Notes under the pieces: generated by a model
The model's database searches: none
Seen by the model: only the letters and a program-made list of their open reading frames with translations
What the model was told of the DNA's origin: nothing
Shown: positions 26,301 to 33,005 of the stretch, in pieces
How the letters are laid out: each line of letters begins with the position of its first letter
Numbering within the stretch: position 1 is the first letter of the stretch
Made by a program: the position numbers and the translations under genes
Assembly: GCF_000372465.1 (NCBI RefSeq)
Contig: NZ_AQUZ01000083.1
Coordinates: 1-33,805 of the forward strand
Reading direction: 5' to 3'
Origin: Kribbella catacumbae DSM 19601
GTDB taxonomy: Bacteria; Actinomycetota; Actinomycetes; Propionibacteriales; Kribbellaceae
DNA: 33,805 nucleotides

Positions 26301-27959
26301 ACCGGCAACAACTCCCGCGGACAACTCACCGGCACGGGCCCCAGCAACCGCTGGGCCCTCACACCACTCACCGGGCTGCCCGCCGGCGCCGGCGCCTATG
26401 CCATCGCTGCCGGCTCGAACCATTCACTCGTCCTCGCCAGTGGCCACCGCATCTACGGCACCGGGGATAACCTGGCCGGACAACTCAATAGCAATGTCGC
26501 CAGCACCACCTTCACCACGCTGACCCTGACCCCACTTCAGAGTTCAATCGAGCAGCCGCCCGCTGTCGCGGTCTCGGCAGGCGGCAACCGGTCCTTCGCC
26601 ATCCGTAACGGGTTTGGCAGCAGCGTGACCGCGGTCGGTGGAAATGGCAATGGCGAACTCGCTGTGCGCGATGTCGCTGGCACCGCTGTCGCCGCGGGCG
26701 ATCGTCATGCCCTGGTGATCGACTCTGTCGGCGGCGTCTATGGAGCCGGTGCCAGCGAGGCCGGACAGCTGACCGGCACCGACGCCCGTGCCGAGGCCAC
26801 GTCGCTCACCGGGCTATCCGCTATCCGCGCCGGGCTATTCAAGGCCCCGCCAGCACCTGCAGCACCAATCGTCAGCGTAGCCGTCGCGGGCTTCCACACC
26901 CTGGCACTCGACAGCAACGGCATCGTCTATGGCACCGGCCGCAATAACGGCGGGCAGCTCACCGGCACTGCCGACCAGCACACCACGCTCGCCAAGATCC
27001 CCGGCCTACCAGCCGGCGTCCAGGCCACTCGAATCGCCGCCGGCTCCCAGCACTCACTCGTCCTGGCCGCCAACGGCGCCGTCTACGGCACTGGCCAAAA
27101 CAACGTCGGACAACTGACCGGCACAGACACCGCAGGACGCACCAAGCTCGCCCTATTAGCGGGTCTACCCGATGGCGTCCAGGCGACCGCTATTGCCGCC
27201 GGCGTCAGTCACTCAGTGGCACTTGGCGACGACGGCAAGGTCTATGGCACGGGCTCCAACCTCTTCGGGGAGCTCACAGGAACCGATGCCAGCCGCAACC
27301 AGTTGACCGAGCTAACCGGCCTACCAGACGGCGTACAGGCCATGGCGATCGCCGCCGGCGGCTTCCAATCGCTCATCTTGGGCAACGACGGGGTTGTCTG
27401 GGCCACCGGCTTCGGAGACAGAACCACGCTGACTCCACTGATCGGGCTACCCGACGGCGTCCTGCCCATCGCGATCGCCACCTCAGGCAGTCACATACTC
27501 GTTCTAGGCAGCGACGGAGATGTCTACGGCCAAGGTGATAATCACTGCAGGCAGCTCACCGGAACCGACACCGATCAGCGCGACACCCTGACCATGCTGT
27601 CCGGCCTGCCCGATGGTGTGGACGCCACTGCGATCGCCGCCGGCGGCGGCAACTGTGGGAACTCGCTGGTGGTGGGCAGCAATGGCGCCGTCTATGGCGC
27701 CGGTGACAATTTCCGCCAGCAGCTCACCGGCCGCGACACAGGCGACATCAGCACCCTCACCCCATTAAGCGGTCTCCCCGGCGCCGCCAGCCAGGCCGCA
27801 GGGTCGACCGTCGGCTCCGCCGGAGACCACACCGTGGTGATCGGCAGCGACGGCGCCGTCTACGGCACCGGACGCAATGGCGACGGCCAGCTCACCGGCT
27901 ACGAGGGCGGCCAGAATCGCACCACCCTTACTCGGCTCACCGGCCTACTCACCGATTGA
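23367..27959 (+). CDS. Exported giant RCC1-repeat protein (28 repeats)
   Basis: The product is 1,530 aa. It has a signal peptide: positive VRRTKLISS, hydrophobic ISALALVVSGLVAG, cleavage likely after PVHA near residue 40. The rest is tandem RCC1-like repeats of about 50-58 residues with the pattern HSLVLGSNGxVYGTGxNxxGQLTG, a linker ending in TLTxLxGLPxGVxATAIAAGS, then the next repeat. I count 28, which equals four seven-bladed propellers. Repeats 11, 20, 21 and 25 are divergent or shortened. The only cysteines I see are in repeats 26 (DNHCRQ) and 27 (GGNCGNS), possibly a disulfide. RCC1 folds bind proteins or chromatin in eukaryotes; in bacteria they occur in large exported proteins of unknown role. 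The start is ATG 23367, with GGTGAGGAG directly abutting it. That spacing is unusually tight, yet no other start fits the signal peptide. The gene is divergent from the RHS gene. Confidence 0.92.
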   Translation: MITSLRRPVGAVRRTKLISSISALALVVSGLVAGPVHAAKLATPATSALVPAPAGRMIAAGKSHTLVIDDGVVYGTGVNGTSTTGAGRLTGAGTGYRTSLLRLRDLPFGVRAISVAAGGAHSLVLGSDHVVYGAGSNGAGQLTGTGSRFNLSELTGLPGDAQPLAIAAGNSHSLVLASDGRVYGTGSNGSGQLTGTIGTGRTTFGELRLPNDVLATAIDAGGDYSLVLGNNGRVYGTGLNTNSQLTSNAGETSTTRSTLTALIGLPNGVTAAAMSAGDGHSLVIGSNGKAYGVGSNFFGQLTGTNTSDITTLTELKSLPNGVTATAVASGADHSLVIGSNGKVYGTGHNKFGQLTSTSANTIDITTLTELAGLPNGVTATAIDAGGNFALDAFRGGISLVLGRDGLVYGAGYNAESALTGIGDRFILTPLTGTQVAAGSSHSLVLARDGVVYGAGANDVGQLTGGPSTSGRKLLTKLTGLPDDAQPVAIAAGGSHSLVLDSNGNVYGTGRNNKGQLTETGDRTTLTRLNGLPGGLHAVSIAAGFDTSLVMGSNGKVYGTGNNSSGMLTGDSNSYNAFTPFAGSAESNFATATAIAASTEHSLVLDRAGGPLRGTGSDRSAKLVGKGNLRILTTLGNPIAGGVHPAVAAGDSHSLMLASNRVVYGAGSNTFGQLTGTNTFVSTLTPLSPLPNGAKPTAIAAGDASSLVLGSDGLVYGTGDNGSGELTGTGNRANLTLLGGLPTGVRATALAAGFSHTLVVGSDGSVYGTGNNQLGQITDIGTQTNTRNRLTPLRGLPNRTPIVAVVAGAAHTLVLDNNGFVYGTGRNTVGQLTGTTNQSTLAPVTLPDGIRATAIAASSDFSLILGSNGIAYGTGSNASGQLTGTSNRNSLTRLNGLPSGVRATAIAAGSNHSLVLGSDGIAYGTGNNHFGQLTDIDEIGANRHELTPLDQLPHGVQAIAIAAGSNHSLVLGSNGTVYGTGNNSRGQLTGTGPSNRWALTPLTGLPAGAGAYAIAAGSNHSLVLASGHRIYGTGDNLAGQLNSNVASTTFTTLTLTPLQSSIEQPPAVAVSAGGNRSFAIRNGFGSSVTAVGGNGNGELAVRDVAGTAVAAGDRHALVIDSVGGVYGAGASEAGQLTGTDARAEATSLTGLSAIRAGLFKAPPAPAAPIVSVAVAGFHTLALDSNGIVYGTGRNNGGQLTGTADQHTTLAKIPGLPAGVQATRIAAGSQHSLVLAANGAVYGTGQNNVGQLTGTDTAGRTKLALLAGLPDGVQATAIAAGVSHSVALGDDGKVYGTGSNLFGELTGTDASRNQLTELTGLPDGVQAMAIAAGGFQSLILGNDGVVWATGFGDRTTLTPLIGLPDGVLPIAIATSGSHILVLGSDGDVYGQGDNHCRQLTGTDTDQRDTLTMLSGLPDGVDATAIAAGGGNCGNSLVVGSNGAVYGAGDNFRQQLTGRDTGDISTLTPLSGLPGAASQAAGSTVGSAGDHTVVIGSDGAVYGTGRNGDGQLTGYEGGQNRTTLTRLTGLLTD

Positions 27960-28415
27960 CGGCACTACAAACCAGCGCCGGCTGTGCTTGGCCACCCCGA
28001 GCATGGCCGGCGTTGCTCAATTCCCGCGCCGATGCTGTGTCCTATCCGGCCGGGAGTCGCGGGCTCGACGGGAGCGTGGGCGGCCCGATCAGACCGGCCG
28101 TTGCAGCGCTGTTGCTGTTGGACTTCGCGACGCTCGTCAGGACCGGCCCAACTGCTTGACCGTGTGCTGACGGTTTGTTCGCGGCCTGAGCGCGCGCATC
28201 TAACTGAAGATATCGAGGTGGGCCTACGGCTCCGGCCAGCAAGCGCGGCTGCGCTAGTGGAGCACCGCCCGTTGGGCGAGGAGATGCGAGCCCGCAAGGT
28301 CGCCAACTACGCCGGTCAGCAGGGTGCGCGCCGCAAGCCGGGATCTTCCCATCAGCTGCCCACCGTGCCGGGCAAAGCTGTTGTCAATTCTTGTAAGCCG
28401 TGGAGAGGACGTTTG
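27960..28415. other. Intergenic region without recognisable gene
   Basis: These 456 bp lie between the RCC1-protein stop and the start of the small secreted protein. A plus-strand frame runs through it into the next gene, but I found no domain, start with ribosome-binding site, or signal in it. A 7-bp GC stem near 27974-28014 (CGCCGGC with GCCGGCG) just after the stop could be a terminator. It presumably also holds the promoter of the small-protein gene, which I cannot pinpoint. Confidence 0.5.
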
Positions 28416-28622
28416 ATGGGGCATCGACGAGCGCTTTTGGCCGTGGCTGTTGCTGTCGCAGCTGCGCTGCCGATCAGCACAATGGAGATGTTGTCGGCTG
28501 ACGATCCGATGGCGGCTACGCGGACAGGTGACGAGCCCAGCAAACTGCTCGAAGGTCCCTGGCCATGCGACATATTCGTCTGTGGCGGGAACCACAACGA
28601 GTCGGTGGCTCGGGACCGGTGA
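28416..28622 (+). CDS. Small secreted two-cysteine protein, 68 aa, unknown function
   Basis: The start ATG 28416 is preceded by GGAGAGGA at good spacing (6 nt). The N-terminus is a textbook signal peptide: MGHRR, then the hydrophobic core ALLAVAVAVAAALPI, with possible cleavage near STMEMLSA about residue 28. The mature part is only about 40 residues and acidic (ADDP, TGDEPSKLLEG). It ends with PWPCDIFVCGGNH, where Cys51 and Cys56 (C-x4-C) could form a disulfide or bind a metal. I do not recognise a family. It lies between the RCC1 gene and a TPR gene, all on the plus strand. It could be a small exported peptide, signal or inhibitor. That it is a real gene is supported by the ribosome-binding site and signal peptide. 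Confidence 0.6.
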   Translation: MGHRRALLAVAVAVAAALPISTMEMLSADDPMAATRTGDEPSKLLEGPWPCDIFVCGGNHNESVARDR

Positions 28623-28679
28623 TGGTGGTGTCTGAACGAGAATGCGTCGAGCGATGGCGACGCTAGCCGTAGACAGGTG

Positions 28680-29693
28680 ATGGCTGATGAAGCGGCTGTG
28701 TTGTTGGAGCGAGCGGCTGCGATAGCTGGCTCTGATCTGGCCGGTGCGGGAGAGTTGGCGCTTCATGCGGCCGCGCTGCTCGAAGGCAAGGATCGGCACG
28801 AGGTGTTGCTCGCCGGGGCTCAGTTGTTTGCGGGCACCGGGGATTGGGCGCGGGCGGCTGAGGTGTGGTCGTGTGCAGCGGAGGTGGCTCCAGAGGACGG
28901 CGTCAGGGTTCGGAGTCTGTCGGCTGCTGGCAACGCGGCCCGCCGTGCTGGGCGATGGACCGACGCGGAGGTCGCCCACCGGCGGGCTTATGAGCTGGCA
29001 GTGCGGGAGTTCGGTGATAGAGCGCTACAGGTAGCGGTGGCGGCACATGGCCTAGCGATGATGCTCAAGTACACAGGTGGATTCGCGGAGGCCGAAGGCC
29101 TCTACCGGCGGGCTTTGGAGGTCGCAATTGCTGCGGGCGATGAGGCGTTTGCGGCGGTGATCTGTCACAACCTTGGTGGGCTGTCGCATGCCAGTGGGAT
29201 GGCGGCTGAGGGAGTTCGATGGGCTCGGCGAGGGCTGAAGCTGCGTGAGGGGATTGCAGAGAACCCGTTGGCTTTGGCGGGCGATGAAGGAGCTCTTGCG
29301 GCTTTGCTGATCGAGATCGGTGAGTTCCAAGAAGCTGAGGCGCTTTTGCTCCGTAGCCGGGCGACCTTTGGTGACTATCTCGGCACCGAACATCATGAAG
29401 TTGCCGTGGTCAACGGGAATCTGGCACTGCTCGCACTTGAGCGAGGAGATCTTGTCGCGGCTGAGAAGTATGCGACTGACGCACTTGCCGGCAAGGAGGC
29501 GGTGCTTGGTTCCAGTCATCCTGAGCTTGCGCCCACACTGACCACGCTGGGCACCATTCGACGGAGAGCGGGTGACTGCTCGGGTGCGATCACGCTGCAT
29601 CAGCGAGCTTTGGCCGTGCTCGTCCCGCAGGTCGAGGCCGGTCACCCTTTGCTGGTGACCATCCGCGCCAATCTCGAGGTCGCGGCTCGCTAG
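28680..29693 (+). CDS. Tetratricopeptide-repeat (TPR) protein
   Basis: The product is 337 aa from ATG 28680; GTG 28677 directly before is an alternative, and AGACAGG upstream is a weak ribosome-binding site. The protein is helical with TPR motifs along its length: LAGAQLFAGTGDWARAAEVW, then AAHGLAMMLKYTGGFAEAEG and VICHNLGGLSHASGMAAEGV. After LAALLIEIGEFQEAEALLLR come NLALLALERGDLVAAEKYAT and LTTLGTIRRRAGDCSGAITL. It ends VEAGHPLLVTIRANLEVAAR, the same HPxLxxxR-type ending as the TPR genes at 2328 and 32685. There is no signal peptide, so it is probably cytoplasmic. Such proteins bind peptides or partner proteins. The family is clear but the partner is not. It is the only intact full-length member of this paralog group in the window. 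Confidence 0.88.
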   Translation: MADEAAVLLERAAAIAGSDLAGAGELALHAAALLEGKDRHEVLLAGAQLFAGTGDWARAAEVWSCAAEVAPEDGVRVRSLSAAGNAARRAGRWTDAEVAHRRAYELAVREFGDRALQVAVAAHGLAMMLKYTGGFAEAEGLYRRALEVAIAAGDEAFAAVICHNLGGLSHASGMAAEGVRWARRGLKLREGIAENPLALAGDEGALAALLIEIGEFQEAEALLLRSRATFGDYLGTEHHEVAVVNGNLALLALERGDLVAAEKYATDALAGKEAVLGSSHPELAPTLTTLGTIRRRAGDCSGAITLHQRALAVLVPQVEAGHPLLVTIRANLEVAAR

Positions 29694-29811
29694 TCCGATT
29701 TCCCTGTGCTGGTTGGTCCACCATCTGTCCACAGCCGATGTCGCTGCCGATTCGGGCGGCAGGCGCGCGTGGTTCGGTGGGGTCGAAATGCCGTTCAACC
29801 GAGGAGTTGAG

Positions 29812-31452
29812 ATGTCGTTCAGAAGTCTCCCGAGCACTATCAGAGGTCGGCTCTATCTACGCCGGCTGGCGGCGATCGGCCTCTTGGTGGGTGGCCGGCT
29901 GATCGCCGGAAGCGAGGCGTCCGAGGTACCCACGGCGACGGTTCGCATCGAGCGCGGGACGATGGTCATCCAGGCTTCGGGCGCGGACGAGAAGCTTCTG
30001 CTCAATCAAGGGCGCCTGGCTGGTGACAACGAGGACTCGTACATCGTAGGTCTCCTGAATGACTCCGGGAGCATGGAGCCGACATCACCGTGCAGGTCTG
30101 GCGGCGAAGGTCGGCTGGTGTCCTGCCCGTTGTCCGCCGTCCAGCGGTTCAGCTTGGACTCCGGCGACGGCGACGATAGTTTCCGTGATCAGACTGTTCT
30201 TGCCGGGACGGTCCGGATGGGGTCTGGCAACGATGAGGTGATTCCCGGCCTGGGAAGGACTGATATCGACCTGGGACCTGGCGGCGACATCGCCGTACCG
30301 GTGGGCGGTGCGCACAACATCAAGGGTGGTACAGGTGTTGACGGTGTCAGCTACGAGCTGGCCCAGCTTCCTGTTGTGGTGGCCCTCGATGACAAGACCA
30401 ACGACGGCGCCTTCGGCAAGGACAACATTCGCACGGATGTGGAGAACGTGGTCGGTACGAGGTTCGCCGACGAGCTGACTGGTAGCGGGCAAGCGAACGC
30501 CCTCCTCGGGTTGGGCGGACTGGACAAGCTGAACGGGATGGCAGGCAACGATCTGGTGGATGGCGGACCTGACGGCGACACTCTGGCCGGTGGCAGCGGC
30601 ATCGACACCGTCAACTACGCGGGCTACCGCGAGGCGGTAACGGTCAGGCTCGACGGTAGTAGGTCCAGCGGAGCCCCCGGCGAGGGCGACATCGTCGGCA
30701 CCGATGTGGAGAACATCATTGGGGGCGCAGGCAGCGATCGGCTGTTCGGGAACGATCTGTCGAACACGATCGAGGGCGGCGGGGGAAACGACAAGATCGC
30801 CGGGCTGGGTGGCAACGATCTGGCTGTCGCCGGCTCGCAAGGTGATGGCGCGGACGTAGTGTCCGGCGGCGCCGGGGTCGACACCATGTCGTACGCTGGC
30901 CGTAGTACCGGCGTACAGGTCGATCTGGACGACAAGGCCGATGACGGCGCATCGGGTGAGGGTGACAACATCCGTCCCGATGTCGAGAACCTGCTCGGTT
31001 CAGCATCAAACGACGTGCTGATTGGTTCGGCCGCAAGGAATCTCATTCGGGGACTTGATGGCAACGACGGTATCGGCGGTCTGGCTGGGAATGACTACCT
31101 TGATGGTGGCCTCGGCCGGGACACGATGATTGGTGGAGCGGGCGTCGATATCGCTTCGTACACAACTCACGGCGGACCTGTCGGCGTGTCCCTCGACAAC
31201 AAGGCCAACGATGGGAGACCCCGTGAGTCCGACAATGTGCGGGCCGACATCGAGTCCGTCAATGGGTCGAACTTCGCGGATATGTTGGTGGGCAGCAGCC
31301 TCAACAACACCTTGCACGGGTTCGGTGGCAATGACCGTCTGTACGGTGCTCTCGGCAATGACATTCTGATCGGTGACGCCGGTCGTGATCAGGGCTTCGG
31401 TGCGGCAGGCCGGGACTCTTGCATCACAGAGGTCAAAAGTAGCTGCCCTTGA
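29812..31452 (+). CDS. Secreted RTX-type calcium-binding repeat protein
   Basis: The product is 546 aa. The start ATG 29812 follows GAGGAG at 5 nt; an upstream ATG at 29788 with GGTGGGG is an alternative. The signal peptide is MSFRSLPSTIRGRLYLRRLA, then AIGLLVGGRLIAG with cleavage near SEASE. The body carries hemolysin-type GGxGxDxLxG nonapeptides (GGAGSDRLFG, GGGGNDKIAGLGGNDLA, GLAGNDYLDGG, GFGGNDRLYGALGNDILIG) that form Ca2+-binding parallel beta-rolls. Between them a 46-residue module recurs four times, starting near residues 178, 267, 359 and 447: Y, then VxLDDKxNDGxxGExDNI, then xxDVENxxGSxxxDxLxGS. No protease, lipase or other catalytic domain is visible. No type I secretion genes are nearby; the Sec-type signal suits a Gram-positive host. 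The likely role is structural or adhesive at the cell surface. Confidence 0.88.
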   Translation: MSFRSLPSTIRGRLYLRRLAAIGLLVGGRLIAGSEASEVPTATVRIERGTMVIQASGADEKLLLNQGRLAGDNEDSYIVGLLNDSGSMEPTSPCRSGGEGRLVSCPLSAVQRFSLDSGDGDDSFRDQTVLAGTVRMGSGNDEVIPGLGRTDIDLGPGGDIAVPVGGAHNIKGGTGVDGVSYELAQLPVVVALDDKTNDGAFGKDNIRTDVENVVGTRFADELTGSGQANALLGLGGLDKLNGMAGNDLVDGGPDGDTLAGGSGIDTVNYAGYREAVTVRLDGSRSSGAPGEGDIVGTDVENIIGGAGSDRLFGNDLSNTIEGGGGNDKIAGLGGNDLAVAGSQGDGADVVSGGAGVDTMSYAGRSTGVQVDLDDKADDGASGEGDNIRPDVENLLGSASNDVLIGSAARNLIRGLDGNDGIGGLAGNDYLDGGLGRDTMIGGAGVDIASYTTHGGPVGVSLDNKANDGRPRESDNVRADIESVNGSNFADMLVGSSLNNTLHGFGGNDRLYGALGNDILIGDAGRDQGFGAAGRDSCITEVKSSCP

Positions 31453-31462
31453 TGCCCATCGG

Positions 31463-31486
31463 TTTCCCAGCGTGGTTTGCTAGTCT
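31463..31486 (+). promoter_or_regulatory. Probable tatA promoter, with operator-like TTTCCCAGCG
   Basis: TTTGCTAGTCT ending at 31486 resembles an extended -10 (TGC then TAGTCT at 31481-31486), placed about 37 bp before the tatA start. At 31463-31472 TTTCCCAGCG is identical to 23337-23346 in the operator between the giant genes, with CTGGGGG at 31485-31491 as an imperfect inverted partner. The -35 region is not clear. The assignment is by eye. Confidence 0.4.
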
Positions 31487-31523
31487 GGGGGAGATTCTTC
31501 TGTCGACGAAAGGGAAGTCCGCC

Positions 31524-31793
31524 ATGACCACGCTCTTCGGTATGCCTCAGGGCGCGGAGTGGCTCATCATCCTCGCGATCGTCGTGCTGCTGTTCGGTTC
31601 GGCGAAGCTGCCGGCCCTGGTGCGGCAGGTCGGCAAGTCGAAGAAGATCTGGGAGGAGGAAGTCGGCCCAGGTCGCAAGAAGGACGATGAGCTCGCTGAG
31701 GCATCGGCGCAAGCCGCAGAGGTTCCGGCCCCTGTTCAGCACACGACTCAGCCGAACGGGGAAGGTTTGCCGTCGACGCACGCGGCCAACTGA
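31524..31793 (+). CDS. tatA: Sec-independent protein translocase subunit TatA
   Basis: The product is 89 aa. ATG 31524 is preceded by AAGGGAAG at good spacing. It begins with a short N-terminus (MTTLFGMPQGAEW), then the single membrane helix LIILAIVVLLF at ~15-25, the FG hinge (FGSAKLPALVRQVGKSKKIW) and the amphipathic helix. A charged tail follows (EEEVGPGRKKDDELAEASAQ), then a Pro/Gln-rich end. TatA oligomerises to let folded proteins with twin-arginine signals cross the membrane, working with TatC. No tatC or tatB is in the window, so this is a stand-alone tatA, common in actinobacteria. It could equally be a second TatA/E paralog. It follows the RTX gene by 71 bp with its own likely promoter. 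Confidence 0.9.
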   Translation: MTTLFGMPQGAEWLIILAIVVLLFGSAKLPALVRQVGKSKKIWEEEVGPGRKKDDELAEASAQAAEVPAPVQHTTQPNGEGLPSTHAAN

Positions 31794-32045
31794 AAGGCGA
31801 GGCCTTCGACTTCAGGGGACACACAGCTTCCCTCAAGGAAGTCGCTATTGGTGCTTGCCAAGGAGTGCAGTCCGGTTGTGGTCCAACGGTGGGCGGTTGG
31901 CCGGGCTGCGCCACCTGGCGAGGGGGTTACTCGACGGTCTTCCTCAGAGCCGGCGAGCAACCACTCGCTGGGGCCGCCAGACCCGACCGCGGGCCCTGAC
32001 CTGCGCGTCTGTACGGCGGCCCCAGCGAACCTGATCGTCAGTTCT
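31794..32045. other. Convergent intergenic region
   Basis: These 252 bp lie between the tatA stop and the 3' end of the minus-strand GNAT remnant. No coding sequence or strong hairpin with a U-tract is evident. Short GC-rich inverted stretches (for example GGTTGTGGTCCAAC at 31874-31887) could help termination from both sides. Confidence 0.45.
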
Positions 32046-32430
32046 TCAAGGTGAGCCGTGGTGGTGTGATGCCCCTTCACGAGCGGGGAGCGATGAGGAG
32101 GGCTCGGAGCCGACCGGGAGATAGCCCGCTGCGAGGAACGTGCGGAGCGAGTCTGCGTTGCAAGGTGTGACTTGCGCCCAGATGCGCGAGTTTCTCGGGG
32201 CAAGTGCGCGAGCGGTCCGCGCGAGGCGGCGGCCGTGTCCCTTGCCGCGTAGGGCTTCTGGAACTTTCCACGGTGCATTCGAGGCGGCCTGCCACACCGA
32301 TACCGGTGAGCACTAAGCCGCCTTTTGGGTGACCGTAGGCCCGTATGTCGTCGCGGTGCCGCCGGGCACGGCCTACGCGGGGATGGTCGAAGGCGGTGAG
32401 TTCGATCACGCAGGAGATCCGCTCAGAGGG
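32046..32430 (-). pseudogene. GNAT-family N-acetyltransferase fragment, frameshifted
   Basis: The upstream frame gives VIELTAFDHPRVGRARRHRD and DIRAYGHPKGGLVLTGIGV, ending near 32295. The next frame continues WQAASNAPWKVPEALRGKGH and GRRLARTARALAP, then RIWAQVTPCNADSLRTFLAA and GYLPVGSE. The RGKGHGRRL segment is the acetyl-CoA pyrophosphate loop and NADSLRTFLAAGY the usual C-terminal GNAT motif. GNAT domains normally have about 150 residues, and the first strand-helix part is only weakly recognisable here. One frame break lies between the halves, so the gene is probably dead. It is a different GNAT from the one at 843-1566. Confidence 0.68.
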
Positions 32431-32576
32431 TGAGGGTAGGACGGTGACGCCGAGATCCGGCGCAGGAAAGACGCACCTTCGATGTTGCGCAGAATGTCGG
32501 CCAGGGTCGCTCCTGGGATCGGGGACTCGGGCGTCACCGGATGGCCTCCCGGGCTGCGACCGTTTGCGTCTGTTGA

Positions 32577-32687
32577 TCACTCTTCACCCCAGATTCGTTC
32601 GACGATGTGGATCCAGTTCGCCATGGGGTCGTGAGCGTCGGCTGAAGGTGGCCTGTGTGATCGTCCGGCGATCCAGGATTGCGCTCA
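32577..32687 (-). pseudogene. Short tail resembling a VOC/glyoxalase-family C-terminus
   Basis: A minus-strand frame between two stops reads ADAHDPMANWIHIVERIWGE E. VOC-superfamily (glyoxalase/bleomycin-resistance) proteins end with a DPxGNWIxLxE-like strand carrying the last metal ligand Glu, and this fragment matches that shape. Only about 36 codons exist and no start or other domain half was found. The call is tentative; it may be chance. Confidence 0.25.
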
Positions 32688-32939
32688 CAGTTTCTGAAGA
32701 TGGCTGCGGCATGAGGCGAGGGTCGGGTGGTCGCCTCGGACTGTTCCCATCAGGTTGTCTTCCTTGTGGCTGACGACGCCGAGGGTTAGGTGGGCTCTGA
32801 GTACCACATCCGTCAGACCTGCCACAGTCGCGTCTGCCAGTGCTTCTTCCAAGAACCCACGGGCGGGCACGAGTTCATGTCGCATCTCATGCTCGCGTCC
32901 CCGTCGGAACAGCTCCTCAACGTGCTGACGCCCAGTCAT
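32685..32939 (-). CDS. Short TPR-family protein, probably an internal deletion of a longer gene
   Basis: The product is 84 aa, with start ATG 32937-32939 (MTGRQHVEELFRRGREHEMR) chosen because GGAGG lies 7 nt upstream; an ATG two codons earlier is too close to it. Residues 1-62 form about one and a half helix pairs (VPARGFLEEALADATVAGLT, then VVLRAHLTLGVVSHKEDN). Residues 70-84 (DHPTLASCRSHLQKL) match the extreme C-terminus of the TPR gene at 2328-3099 (DHPTLASCRDRL). The middle repeats are missing and the join at NLMGTVRG keeps the frame. This suggests a full-length gene that lost its middle. It lies just downstream of the SMP-30-like gene, after a strong hairpin. Whether it still functions is unknown. 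Confidence 0.6.
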   Translation of the reverse strand: MTGRQHVEELFRRGREHEMRHELVPARGFLEEALADATVAGLTDVVLRAHLTLGVVSHKEDNLMGTVRGDHPTLASCRSHLQKL

Positions 32940-32955
32940 TTCCATACCTCCATGA

Positions 32956-33005
32956 ACTGATCCGTGCCCCTTGACCGGGAACCCGGTCAAGGGGCACGGA
33001 TCAGT
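32956..33005 (-). terminator. 24-bp perfect hairpin after the right SMP-30-like gene
   Basis: Arms 32956-32979 and 32982-33005 are perfectly complementary with a 2-nt AA loop. The stem begins in the last base of the SMP-30-like stop codon and ends about 5 bp before the ribosome-binding site of the next gene. The length and position fit a strong transcription terminator, though there is no U-tract. The equivalent position after the left copy lacks it, and the 802-bp identity stops exactly at its edge. Confidence 0.7.

Noticed and set aside
23367..27959. CRISPR-like or tandem DNA repeat array
   Set aside because: The periodic DNA reflects protein repeats (about 150-170 bp, diverged); there are no identical direct repeats with unique spacers. 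No CRISPR array, tRNA or rRNA was seen anywhere in the window.
28254..28979. Minus-strand frame of 241 codons across the small-protein and TPR genes
   Set aside because: It is antisense to two supported genes, its product is rich in Arg/Ser/His, and it has no recognisable domain.
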